DNA of 64,000 nucleotides from contig NC_053049.1 in the NCBI RefSeq assembly GCF_003473485.1, positions 12,896,001-12,960,000 of the forward strand, read 5' to 3'. The notes below the pieces were generated by a model. The model made no database searches. It saw nothing but the letters and a program-made list of their open reading frames with translations, and had not been told where the DNA came from. Each line of letters begins with the position of its first letter. The first letter of the stretch is position 1. This document shows positions 23,050-33,913 of this stretch, one piece after another. A program made the position numbers and the translations under genes. This DNA comes from Medicago truncatula (Eukaryota > Streptophyta > Magnoliopsida > Fabales > Fabaceae).

Positions 23050-23110
23050 TGACACGTGTCATGTGGGGTAGGGTAATACTTTTCAAAATAGGTTTGAAAT
23101 CACACGTGTG
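23050..23110. promoter_or_regulatory. Pair of palindromic G-boxes
   Basis: TGACACGTGTCA (23050-23061) and CACACGTGTG (23101-23110) are perfect palindromes with an ACGTG core, the G-box/ABRE class bound by plant bZIP and bHLH factors. They sit about 350-400 bp upstream of the probable start of the ARM transcript. Confidence 0.5.
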
Positions 23111-23429
23111 TGAAGTGGATAGATTATTTATGAAGATCTTAGAACTGTGTTCACTGTTTTGAATTTGAATATGTTTGACATTGATTTGTGGTGAAATTGC
23201 GAAGATGCCACTCATGTTTTATGAAGCAACGTATGTATTTTTCTATGGTGGGGATGAGGAATCTGTCTTGTAATTGGAGGGAGCGTATGTGATTGTTTTT
23301 TTCTTTACTAACAACACAAGTGGGGTTGTATTGTACTTGGTCATGACAAGAGTTTCAAGATCATTCAAATTGGAAAATTGTTCTTCTTCTATTAACTTTT
23401 GCTCATTCTCCAGGAAAGTACCGAAAGTA

Positions 23430-23540
23430 TCTCTATGTGACTTAAATCACATTCATAGCATCAGCGTAATTTAAGTTACATTGAATCGGTGTGAATTAAT
23501 TCACGTTTAGTACATATCAACGTGACTTAAGTCATGTAGT
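23430..23540. repeat. Palindrome repeat, GTGACTTAAGTCAC word (copy 1)
   Basis: GTGACTTAAATCAC (23437), GTGAATTAATTCAC (23491) and GTGACTTAAGTCAT (23522), plus the weaker CGTAATTTAAGTTAC (23465), vary one palindromic word. The lead-in GAAAGTATCTCT also precedes the related block at 38560, so both belong to one dispersed family. Confidence 0.65.
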
Positions 23541-24433
23541 GTTATGTTATAGAACTACAAATTCAGAAACAGAAACCATTGATATTCAAAAACTTCAAGT
23601 GTGATTTTGCTTGCTTCAAGTGCGATTTTCTTTATTCTTGCGTCAATCAATGTTGATTTCTACTCCAAAATCAAGTAAATGTTTATTATTCTATTGCATT
23701 TTTTTTTAATTGTTAAATTTTTTGGAGAAATTTCATATATTTAGGTTTTTAAGATTTGATTTGCATGTTTGTTTTTAGAATTATTAACGATGAATTAAGT
23801 TACAAAATTGTTGTTTAAATATTGATTAGAGTAAGTTTGATTCAAATGTGGTAGGTTAGAGTTAGGTTAGAGGTACAATTTTTTTTTAAAATTACCCAAA
23901 AATAACTCGTCTTTATATTTTTAGGTATGTTGTACTTAGGAATAATTTTTGAGTCTTTGAAATAAACGCACCCTTAAATTTTCTTTCCTACAATTTTATT
24001 TTTCTAACAAAACAAGGTGTTAATCATGAGTTTGACACGTATGTGAAATTAATATGAAATTGCTAGAAAATAGAAATGATGTTGGATTTCCAAATTTGAA
24101 TATTTGTGAATAAAAAGTAGAACTTCACACCGTGTACGTGACTGGCGGAGAACCAGCAAATACTTACAAAATGATTGAAGAAATCATGCATGCATGCTTT
24201 TTGGTATTGTTGACATTTTTGTGTTCAAGTTCAAGGTTATTTTTTTATGCCAAAAATCAAATTGACATGAATGGGAAAAGCACAGAAGATACAATCAATG
24301 TTGTGACTTGTGATGACAGTTCGATTATGGATGTTAGTGAGAAATACATTTTCACTTCTTTTATTGCATACACACACATATGCATGTTGCCCATATACAT
24401 AGGGAGAGATGCATACTTACATTTTTTTTACAT
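23541..24433. other. Gene-free stretch
   Basis: No supported gene. A short ORF near 24132-24449 shows no recognisable family and runs into the adjacent MITE. Confidence 0.4.
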
Positions 24434-24823
24434 GGTGAAATATGTTTAGAATCCTTATATTTTGTGCATTTTTTGAAGAATAGTCCCTACATTTCATTAA
24501 ATATTTTTAAAATCCTCGCATTTTATCTTTGTTATCAAAATTAGTCTCTGCTGTTAATTCTCTAACGGAATGGTGACGTGGTAGTTAGTGGGTTCCAAAA
24601 TGTAAGGACTACTCTTCAAAGTCACGCAAAATATAGCGACCAAAAAATATATTTAACCTTAAAATAATTGAAACTCACTAACTGTCACATCAGCATTCCG
24701 TTAGAGAATTAACAACAATGATTATAACAGAGATAAAATGTAAGGATTTTAAAAACATTAATGAAATGTAAGGACTATTCTTCATAACGACGCAAAATGT
24801 AAGGACTAAAAACATATTTAACC
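24434..24823. mobile_element. MITE (foldback, about 390 bp)
   Basis: The left arm from GGTGAAATATGTTTAGAATC pairs with a right arm whose reverse complement begins GGTTAAATATGTTTTTAGTC. The match extends about 150 bp and includes TTAATTCTCTAACGGAATG in both arms. The flanks are T-rich and a duplication of about 9-10 bp is possible but imperfect. Non-coding. Confidence 0.65.
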
Positions 24824-26272
24824 ATTTTTTATATGAACATATACGTGCACACACGTTTACATGTCCCCATGCACATAATTGCTAAAATAACAATTATTAT
24901 CACATTTTTAAATGTCTTTTTATAGTTTTCAAACTATACTACTCTTAATCATTTATTATCTCATTTCATATATTTTTCTTTTTGTAATATATAGTTAAGG
25001 GTATTATTGACAAATCAATAATTGATGTTTCATTGAACTTCAAAAACGACAATTTAATTGAAACAAAATTTTCCTTCGAATGTGACATTTCAAAAGGAAC
25101 ATATGGAGTATGAAGTAGGATCAACTTATTTTAGCAATAAACTACATAATTTCTATAATTTTATATAAAATATTAAATTAATAAACTCATATATGTGAAT
25201 AATACAATATTAGCACATGCATTTTTTTTTTTTTGTAAAATCAAATTTACTTTATTATATTGAAGGTAAAATTAGTAAGATATACATCAAAATATGGGAT
25301 CATACTTTTTAAACTTCAAAAAGTATATTTAAAAGTTTAAATTCAATTATAAAAATGAATTATCAATTTGTTTAAAATTGTGTGAAATTTTGTATATTTG
25401 ATTTACATAATGACAATTTTCAAAGTAGAGCTTAATCAAAATTAATATTAAAAAATACGTTGCTTTGACATACAGACACACATGACACATGTGTATAGAG
25501 AGAAAGAGATATATGGGAAAATAAGGGTAAGAAACATCATTGGTTTTATTGATAGATTATTATACAACGAGATAATTATCATAGTGCATGCATACCTTCA
25601 ACAAAAAACAAAAAAAAAAACATAGTGCATGCATACATTTTTTTCTTTTTTGAAAAGAGGTGCATGCATAGAGTAATCAAATGGGAGAAAAATGCATATA
25701 AATAGGGGGAAACCAGAAACATCATTGAGTACGCCAACGCAACTAGATAGGTGTGGCGTGGGGCTCCTTTTCCGATTTATGACCTTCAAAGTGGGTGTCG
25801 AGAGTACTTTCCAGACTATACCTTTTAGAGGAAACAAAAAGTTTCTCTCCCTATCATCTCTCTTTTTAAGTAGTGATAATTGAACAACCATTTTAAACAA
25901 TTTTTGATACAATTTTTTTTTTTTCTTTTTTTATTGGTCAAAAATAATTGAGAGAGAAAAATGAAGAGAGAGAATAAAAACATAATGTGAGTATGAGAGA
26001 GAAAGTTGTCTAAAAAGTTGTCACAAAGTGGATGTACGAATATTTTTTCTTTCTTTTAAACGTGTTTGCATAACCAACGAGATGGACATGTTCGCACGTC
26101 CATTCTTTCCGAGAAGAAAATAGTTATGGTGATTTTTCCGTTAAGTTAGATATTTCCTCTAGGATAGACTATATGATCCTTCACCGAGGCCCAGCCTCTA
26201 GGATCTTGTCATGGTTGACTATGGGAATCTGGTCTGATCTGATCGATATGTATTTTGTCTACACAAGTTTAA
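24824..26272. other. Gene-free stretch
   Basis: AT-rich intergenic DNA with a small local duplication of CATAGTGCATGCATAC at about 25580-25636. Short ORFs here match no family I recognise. Confidence 0.4.
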
Positions 26273-26348
26273 TAAGAAACCAACATAACTATTTTCTTAA
26301 GAAATATCAATTGTCTAAAATAACAATTGTTATCACATAAGGAGTATA
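26273..26348. repeat. Left copy of 76-bp LINE target duplication
   Basis: The 76-bp sequence from TAAGAAACC to GGAGTATA recurs at 27986-28061 with one mismatch (CCAACATA versus CCTACATA). The two copies bracket the LINE exactly. Confidence 0.9.
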
Positions 26349-27985
26349 CAACAACTAAGCCTTATCCCACTAAGTGGGGTCGGCTACATGGATCAAATGA
26401 CGCCATAGTGTTCTATCATACACCAAATTTGGATCCAACTCATTGACCTCTAAATCCTTTCTAATGGTTTCTCTAATAGTTTTCATAGGTCTTCATCTAC
26501 CTCTTTTAACTTGACTCTCCTTCATTTGATCTACTCTTCTTACCACGGCATCTACGGGTCTTCTCTCTACATGCCCAAACCATCTAAGCCTATTTTCTAC
26601 CAACTTTTCTACTATAGGTGCTACCAGGGGCGCAACCCTTCATTGACAAGGGGTAGCCTTGGCTACTCCAAAAAATATATTAATCTTTAATAAGTTGGTG
26701 CAAATTAATATTCGGCTACCCCAAATAACAAACATTGAGCTGCCCCAAACAAATTCAGTTGCCGAAAATTAACATAAACAAATTAAATGGACATTGAGTT
26801 TCTTGCAAATAACCTATTTGTTTTACATTGGAAAAGACATTATTAATCTATTTAGTAAACGGTCAATTATGGATACAATTGGTTTCTTGAAATGCATTTT
26901 ACACAACTTTTTTAAATAGCTATTGTCAATTTTAATCCTTTGTTGATGCTTTAATTTACATTTCATATAAGTAAAAATTATTGTCATTTTTTTTTCATGT
27001 ATTGATTAATTTTCAAATTAAATTTGTTTTTAGTCTTTAGAACATTTGCGATTTTTGAGTTGTGTTTATAAGATTTTGTTTGATTTTTGTCCATAATTTT
27101 TTGTTAGAGATTAAATACAAGACTAAAAACACTTTTTTAGTAAATTTTTTAAAAATTGAGACAAAAATTGAATAAATTTTTTGTAAGGACTAAACCTAAA
27201 AAACTATAATCTATGGGACTAAAATTATTTTTATCCTTAAATTTAATATATTTGTTTTAAAAATATTTTATTCTTCCTTTATATTTGGCCCCTGCATAAA
27301 AAAAATTCTAGCTTCGCCGCTGGGTGCTACCCCCATTCTCTCTAATGGTGTCATTCATAATCCTATCATGTCTAGTCTTACCACTCATCCAACGCAACAT
27401 CCTCATATCTGCTACACTTACATGATTCTCATGTTGACTCTTAACCGCCCAACACTCCGTACCATGCAACAACGCCGGTCGGACGGCTGTCCGATAGAAC
27501 TTTCCTTTCATCTTAAGTGGTACTTTCTTATCGCACAAAACACATGAGGCTCTTCTCCATTTCAACCACCCAACCTGAATACGATAGCTTACATCTGCTT
27601 CTATTTCTCCGTCATTTTGTACGAAGGACCCAAGATATTTAAACCGTGTAACTTGGGGTATGATATGATCTCCAACTTTCACCTCCAAGGTAGACCTACT
27701 TCTCCTTCCGCTGAAGTTACATTCCATATACTCCGTCTTGCTTCTACTCAAGCGGAATCCATACGCTTCTAAGGCTTTCCTCCAGGTCTCTAGCCTCCAG
27801 TTCACTTCCTCCCTCGACTCACCCACCAAGACTACATCATCTGCAAAAAGCATACATCTCGGTGCTAACTCTTGGATGTGTTCCGTCAATACATCCAAAA
27901 CTAAAGTAAAAAGATAAGAACTTAAGATTGACCCTTGGTGCAATCCTATTGTTATGGAAAAATCTTCGATAGTCCCATATTTTCT
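26349..27985 (-). mobile_element. 5'-truncated RTE-type LINE, split by a hAT
   Basis: Minus-strand translation gives a non-LTR reverse transcriptase: GLHQGSILSSYLFTLVLDVL, the catalytic box FADDVVLVGESREE, FRLSRSKTEYMEC and FKYLGSFVQNDGEI, then AVRPALLHGTECWAVK. The first visible residues correspond to the middle of the RT domain, so the 5' end is truncated. The 3' end (26349-26390) reads on the minus strand GTAGCCGACCCCACTTAGTG, ending in a TTGTTGTA-like tail, as in plant RTE elements. A hAT element at 26625-27322 interrupts it. The 76-bp direct repeats flanking the whole element are its target duplication. Confidence 0.88.
26625..27322. mobile_element. Non-autonomous hAT element in the LINE (698 bp)
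   Basis: The left end CAGGGGCGCAACC and right end (reverse complement CAGCGGCGAAGCT) are flanked by the 8-bp duplication GGTGCTAC at 26617-26624 and 27323-27330. Length of duplication and CAGSGGCG termini are diagnostic of hAT. No transposase is visible. It is younger than the LINE. Confidence 0.9.
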
Positions 27986-28061
27986 TAAGAAACCTACATA
28001 ACTATTTTCTTAAGAAATATCAATTGTCTAAAATAACAATTGTTATCACATAAGGAGTATA
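27986..28061. repeat. Right copy of 76-bp LINE target duplication
   Basis: Matches 26273-26348 at 75 of 76 positions and abuts the truncated 5' end of the LINE. Confidence 0.9.
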
Positions 28062-29099
28062 AGCTAGCCATATTTGACGTGGTCAAATAAAATCTAATTA
28101 TATGCTTGACTTGACAGGGGAGTAGAAGACAACACAAATTCATTTGAAATTTTTTAAACACTTGAATGAAGACAAGAGAGTAAACCATTAAAACTCGAGA
28201 TCCGGAATTTTCAAACCTAGTGGGTGCAAAGGTCATGCTTTGACACTGTTGCAAATAAGTTCTGAAACTCGATTAATTTTCATAAAAATATGAAAGGGGA
28301 TTCAAAACTTGAGTTTGAGACAAGTCAAACTCCAGCCCTCAAAAATTCAATCCAAACAACAAATAAGACAACTCGTTTATCCACCTGATTGGATGCTACT
28401 TGCCACGGATTGTTCCATAATTGGGCACAACATATTGCTCGTGACATGGTTGAATGGAACAAAGGGCACCATAACAAACAACAAAGATAAACTTTAATAA
28501 GTACACTATTGAGCAAAATCCAAGATTTGGAATTATAACAAGAGTCACGTTAACCAGTGCCTCCGGGCAACTAAAAATAGCAAGAAAAGAGAAAATTAAC
28601 ATTTAAAACAACACTTTTTCAAGTTTTAAAAAATAACATACATAATTTCTAAGAAAACATTTCTTTTTATAATTCCTTAACTAGTGCCCCGGGGCACTAG
28701 TTAACATTTCCCTTATAACAATAACAAGCAATTATAGGAAGTAGAAACAGAATAAGCAAGGATGCAACTACAAGACTAATCATGTGAAAGTCACTAAAGA
28801 AGGCTCGCAGATCCAATCAGTATATATGAACAAGCAACAAGGAAGAGGATTACCATTGGTTAAAATTTTAAGTAAATAATTTTTCAAAAGAAAAATCACA
28901 ACGCAATGTGTAGCATAACTGTATCTAATATATAACAATGTCTTTGCAGATTGCACATTAGATCCTGACCACAAATAAAAGTAAATACAATAAAGAAATC
29001 CGGGTTTTCTTGGTGCCAAACTATGGACTAACATAAGTTGAAACGGAAAAAAGAAATGGTCCAGCAACAATTTCAAATACAGTTCTATTCAGCTACTCC
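28062..29099. other. Intergenic, 3' side of the SR gene
   Basis: No gene supported. It contains a perfect 28-bp palindrome at 28677-28704 and probably the 3'UTR of the SR gene near 28800-29099. Confidence 0.4.
28677..28704. repeat. Perfect 28-bp palindrome
   Basis: TTAACTAGTGCCCC is followed immediately by its exact reverse complement. Related, less perfect forms occur at about 28557-28575 (TTAACCAGTGCCTCCGGG) and 42092-42118 (TTAACCAGTGCCCCGGAG), and are followed or preceded by similar TTAACATTT phrases, suggesting ends of a dispersed element family. Confidence 0.8.
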
Positions 29100-32000
29100 T
29101 CAAGATCGTGACCTATCACGAGGTGGGGGAGATCGGCTGCATGAAAAGTAAAATAGTTAGAACATAATGATAAAACTACCCAAAAAAAATCTAAAAAAAA
29201 AAACAATTTAAATGGATCATATACCTATCATATCTCCTATTCATTGGGCTTTCAGCTCGTTCATATTTGGGGCTTCCTCTTGCTTCTGGTCTGGAAGGTG
29301 GATTTGATCCACGGGGTGGGGGTGATCGGCTGCATGAAAAGTAAAATTACCAAAATACAATGAGATATGTTACTATCCATAAAATTAAAAAATCAAATAA
29401 AAATTAATTAAATGGATCTTACCTATCATATCTCCCATTCGCTGGGCTTTCAGCTCGTTCATACTTTGGGCTTCCTCTTGGTTCTGGTCTGGAAGCAGGA
29501 TTTGATCCACGACCATAATCAGGGCTACCCCTACCTCTACGATAAGGACTTGGGGATCTGCCACGACCATACCTCCCATCAGGAGAGCCACGACCATACC
29601 TACCATCAGGGGAGCCACGACCTCTTCTATCAGGACTGTATCCATCCCTTTTGACATCATCATCCCTTATAGCATACTCCACTGTGATAACACGGTCCAT
29701 AAACTTGCTGCACATCAAATATAAAACAATTAAGCCATTGAGATATATAGCCCCTTACCATCATTCCTCTCCACAAAAATGGTGGAATGTACTATGTTTC
29801 TAAAGGATAAAACTTGGGAAAAATAATAACTATTCAACAACTCAGGTAATTACAACCTCAGGTTAGTTGCTTCCAAAGCTTTAGTGGCTTCTTCCTGCGT
29901 TTCAAATTGGATAAAAGCGAAATTCCTTCTGATCCTTAAATTTGATATTTTCCCATAGGGATCAAAGTGTCTCTCTAAATCCCTTGTCCTGGTGTGAACA
30001 GGATCAAAATTTATAATAAACAAAGTCTTCGATGGTTTTGTATTAGTTGAAGATTTCTTTGAATCGCCACCAGACCTTCTGTTGTCACGTTCTGCCTAAA
30101 AAACATAATATAACAGAATGTGTATATTAAAATACCCAAAATTAAATAATTCCAAAATCATTCATTTGAATGCAAATGTATCTGTCACACAAATGAAAAC
30201 ATCCACCAAAAGTATAGCAATTCTCATGATAATATCACACCATTATTAAAATCTAACAAAATGTGGTAAAGTTTTCCAAAATGATTTATAACCAAAATGA
30301 TCCCCAAATGCCAAGCTTTAAAGTACATGATGATGCGTCATAACAATCAACATTGTTTAGATATCCCTAATGCAGTTCACTATTACAACATACCTTAGTC
30401 CACTCAACACGAATTCGGCGCCCCTTTCTACCAAACTCTGTTTGATCAAGTCTTCTGATTGCATACTCGGCATCACGTTCGTCTTCCATGTAGATAAAAG
30501 CAAAACCTACAAAACAAGAATGTTAAAATAAAACCATGCAGAAATATTTCAGTTCAATATTATTTGAAGACTCCTTTCATCAAGATGGCGTAGGGAGGAA
30601 TGCCGCATCAGGATATCAGGTATGAGAGATAAATTCAACATAAAACAGAAATAAACTGTAAGGAAGTACCACAACACCTGCCACATTTGTGAAATCATCA
30701 TGGTTCATATGTTGAAACATGTCGGAAATTGAACAGTGAGCAAAAGTCATGAGGAATGAAAAAGCAATGAATGCTGAGTGAGGAAATGCAGAATGGCAGG
30801 GCTAGGGCGGATCAGATTATTTCTTCTGGAAAAATACAAGAAGGAGAAGCTGGGGCACTTCTATAAAAGAAATGCAGAGAAGCACATCCATCTAAGAGGA
30901 GCATGGACATTCATATTATCCAAGTAATCCTGCCACAAAGAAATTGTTGAGTATGGGGGTTCATATTTTAATGACAGTTTTTTTTTTTCTTTTAAAAGGA
31001 AAAGAAAATGTACATCCATTCACAAGTAACAAGTCAAAGAGCACCATCTTGACCCTTTTAAGAATCATTTGAGGACGGAAATCGCATGATCCAATTCAAA
31101 TTCAAGATGAAAACAAAAGGTTCAGAAAGCTAAGGCCAAAAAAAATTAAAAATCAGCGCTTGTACAGTTTTACAATTACAAGCATCCTTGGCATTAGCAT
31201 AAGCATACAAATAAAAGGATTGCACTACTAGCACTCTCCTTTGCCAAATGTGCAGCATATAAAAGACCAATTTGAAATGTTTAAAAGTTTCGCAATCACG
31301 TAGGATTTAGGCCCTGTCTCTAATTCTTTTTTAAAGTATTTTGTGTGCAAGTCCAAACTGATATCAAAAAAGGGTCAATGAGTTCTTTGAAAAACGATCG
31401 CTTTCAATGGTTGTACATAACATTTTCCTTTCTCCAAACAGTACTATAACCCCACTGCAACTCAACACAATAGAACACTTTCATCTTGACTTCAAATTTG
31501 TCAAACACCACCATCCATCATGTAACGCCGGTCACCAATCTGTGAATCTGCTTTTTCGTAACAGAACCTACCTACCTCTATAAAATCGATCTGGGTAAAA
31601 TCTATCCAACCACCACATAACAAAATCAAGCAAAATACTCCAACAAATTCAGCACAACAAAGCAAACTGCTCACAATCATCACAGCCAAAATAATACTTG
31701 GCCATCCAATATACAAAACTTACAATTTAAAAACACAGACCATAGTAAGAGAATACCTACACCCTATTTGGATAACCAGCTTAATTAAGTGTTTATAGCA
31801 TTAACGCTTATCATATAAGTACGTATGTATAAGTTATTTCTATAGCACGAGATAAAACAAGGTCAAACAGCGTCAAATAACCTATAACATTGTTTTCATA
31901 AGCTATCCTAGAGAGCTTATAGACTTGTTTTAAGTTGATTTCATAAGCTCTCCGAACCAGTTCCACAAGTGCATATAAGTCAATCCAAGAGACTAATAGT

Positions 32001-32909
32001 AAAGAATAAGCATCAAGTTGGACCTTAAACTATCACACTCTCATCAATTTAGTCTCAAAATTATAGAAATACACTAAATAGTCTTGTAATTATTTTTAAT
32101 CCATCAAGGTAGCCCCTGAATCATCATTCTCTCTTCTATTTTAAAAGGAAATGAGGGACCACCAAGTATACTTCTACGCTTCAGGGACTAAGGGCCTATT
32201 TGGATTGATTTATTTGAGCTTATCTCCTGGCATAAGTTTTGTGAGACTGTTTGAGAGAACTTCTAAAAACAGTATTAGAATAGGAAATATTCTTAATCAA
32301 CTTTTGTATTGAATAGCCTTTAGTAATATTTTGTAGAATCAATCTGATTCAACACTTCTGTATATATACACATTTCATATATGAAAGAAGCAAGGCAATT
32401 ATCCTATTTAATATTTAATTTACATAAAAATATTACTAAAGGCTATTTAATACAAAAATTGACTAAGAATATTTTCTATTCTAATAAACAGTTAATGACA
32501 GCTTATAGCATATACAAAAACAAGTTAACTTTATTTTATCTTTTGCTATAAAAATGGCTTATGCAAGCTTATACATAACCTCTTAGCTTATCTTGATAAA
32601 CGCGTGCTCTATAAGCTGCAAATAAGTTGTTTGTCCAAACATATCCTAAATTGGTGAGAGAGTGACCGTTTAAGGACCAACTTGATAGTTTATTCAATAG
32701 TAAATAACTAATTAACCTCCAAAAAAAATCACTTTAAACCTAAAACTTAAAACAAACTCAAAATTATAACCAAAAAAATATGAAATGATGAAGAATGTTA
32801 TACCAGACTTCAAGTCCACCCTATCAATCTTCCCATATTTTCTGAACAGCCTCTCAACATCAGATTGTCTTGCGTCAAAATCCAGATTTCCACAAAAAAT
32901 TGGCTTCAT
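29100..32909 (-). CDS. SR splicing factor, plant RS subfamily (RS40/RS41-like)
   Basis: Six coding exons on the minus strand: 32909-32804, 30506-30394, 30095-29857, 29707-29423, 29329-29225 and 29136-29100 (885 nt, 294 aa), all with GT-AG junctions and consistent phase. RRM1 (about residues 2-72) has RNP2 IFCGNL and RNP1 [11 protein letters not shown]2 (about 96-168) has RNP2 LFIINF and RNP1 NFAFIQFE. The tail is rich in RS, RG and SP ([19 protein letters not shown]) and ends [11 protein letters not shown]. Two RRMs without a zinc knuckle or SWQDLKD define the plant RS subfamily of nuclear pre-mRNA splicing regulators. The tail is shorter than I expect for Arabidopsis RS40/RS41 (about 350 aa). 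Exon 5 duplicates the end of exon 4. The long intron between exons 1 and 2 (2.3 kb) is where SR genes often make alternative, premature-stop isoforms. Confidence 0.93.
29225..29505 (-). repeat. Duplicated exon-intron unit in the SR gene tail
   Basis: Exon 5 (29329-29225) repeats the last third of exon 4, including [11 protein letters not shown] and RRYD/GRYD. The following introns are also alike, and exons 5 and 6 both start at an identical acceptor context ACTTTTCATGCAG|CCGATC. The unit is about 190 bp. This indicates tandem exon duplication that kept the reading frame. Confidence 0.85.
32192..32646. mobile_element. Tourist-like (PIF/Harbinger) MITE, middle of three
   Basis: Termini GGGCCTATTTGGATT and (reverse complement) GGATATGTTTGGAC with a TAA target duplication (32189-32191 and 32647-32649). 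The interior carries AGCTTAT-type motifs on both sides, as in legume Tourist MITEs. Inserted in the MULE MITE and itself host to 32273-32486. Confidence 0.85.
32273..32486. mobile_element. Small inverted-repeat element, inner of three (214 bp)
   Basis: Begins TATTAGAATAGGAAATATTC and ends in the inverted version CTATTCTAATA. The terminal inverted repeats are about 58 bp and include AGCCTTTAGTAATATTTT. A perfect 5-bp duplication AACAG flanks it (32268-32272, 32487-32491). Superfamily unclear. Confidence 0.8.
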
Positions 32910-33163
32910 TTTTCCGAATGCTTCTGCAACAAACCTGCAATGCAATGTAAGAAAAAATGGATTATTGCGATTCGGAAACGGTGAAATTGAACGAATTGTT
33001 GGAGAAAGAAGAAGGAGATGTGGCGGATCTGAAGATCCGTTGAAGGATTGGTACCTTTTCGGAGGGAGATAGGGTTTGCGAATGAAACCCTAGAGTTGAG
33101 GTTTGGGGGAAATTACGAAATGCAAAGGAAAGAGAAAATGGTGATAGAGATAGTTACTTCTGT
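32910..33163 (-). other. 5'UTR of the SR gene with intron
   Basis: On the minus strand a donor CGAAAAG|GTACCA at 33055/33054 and an acceptor cattgcattgcag at 32935 define a 120-bp 5'UTR intron; the ATG lies 25 nt into the next exon in context AAAAATGAAG. The upstream UTR contains CTAGGGTTT and AAACCCTA telo-box-like motifs typical of plant housekeeping and translation-related genes. The leader is cut at 33163 by the MITE insertion. Confidence 0.6.
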
Positions 33164-33529
33164 GGGTTAACAGAGCAGCTTTATCATGTAATATACTAGT
33201 GTAACGCCCCGTGCCAAGCACGGGATACATTTTATATAAAACAATTTAACAGGTTTACACATAAATAAGTTTTTTAGATATTATTTGACTTTTTTAGTTT
33301 GATTTCATTTATAATTTTAATATTATGTAGTACTTTATCTTCATATTTAAAATTGAGACAGAGTTGGTAGGGACATGCCAACTCTACTTAAAATAGTGAG
33401 AAAACTTACAACTATACTTAAAATATAAAAATACTATAAATAATTAGTATATTCTTAAAAATATATCTAATTACTAAGAGGTATGATTACATCTGTTATA
33501 AGAGGTACGAAACTTTCATCACTTACAAT

Positions 33530-33913
33530 GTGCCAACATGCAACGATGGTGCGATGAGTGACGTTGTCCCCCCGCACCATCCTTTTTTCCGATTCCCACA
33601 ACAATTTGTGTCATTGGTTTCCGATTCAATCAGTACCACATCTGCTACGGGTGGTGGTTGCTTAATTGTTGGTATTCGTAAATTGTTGGTTGTCACCGAC
33701 GATCTTGTTTGGTTCTATGTCTTGGCTTCTCAATGGCAGAACCCCCGCATTGGTTTGGTTGAAACCCAAAAGGGTCCGTTCTTTATCCTCTATTTTGCCA
33801 CCGTTTTAGACCTTTTTCTCCTCTGTGTGGATTGGTTACGGTGGATCATTCGAATCCGCCGTCTCCTCCCTTTCTTTGGAGGTGGTTGTGGTTCTATATT
33901 GGGCCATAATTGA
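33530..33913 (+). other. 127-codon ORF inside Helitron, unknown
   Basis: An open frame with no family I recognise; it contains a hydrophobic stretch (FFILYFATVLDLFLLCVDWL). It lies inside the non-autonomous Helitron and could be captured sequence or chance. Confidence 0.25.

Larger units (their letters stand above)
32004..32695. mobile_element. MULE-type MITE in SR intron (outer of three)
   Basis: The ends GAATAAGCATCAAGTTGGAC and (reverse complement) GAATAAACTATCAAGTTGGT are inverted repeats, flanked by a perfect 9-bp duplication AATAGTAAA (31995-32003 and 32696-32704). It hosts the Tourist-like element at 32192-32646. Confidence 0.85.

Noticed and set aside
29385-29663. 92-codon ORF with [12 protein letters not shown]-type repeats on the minus strand
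   Set aside because: Alternate frame of SR-gene exon 4; the correct frame gives the RS/RG tail.
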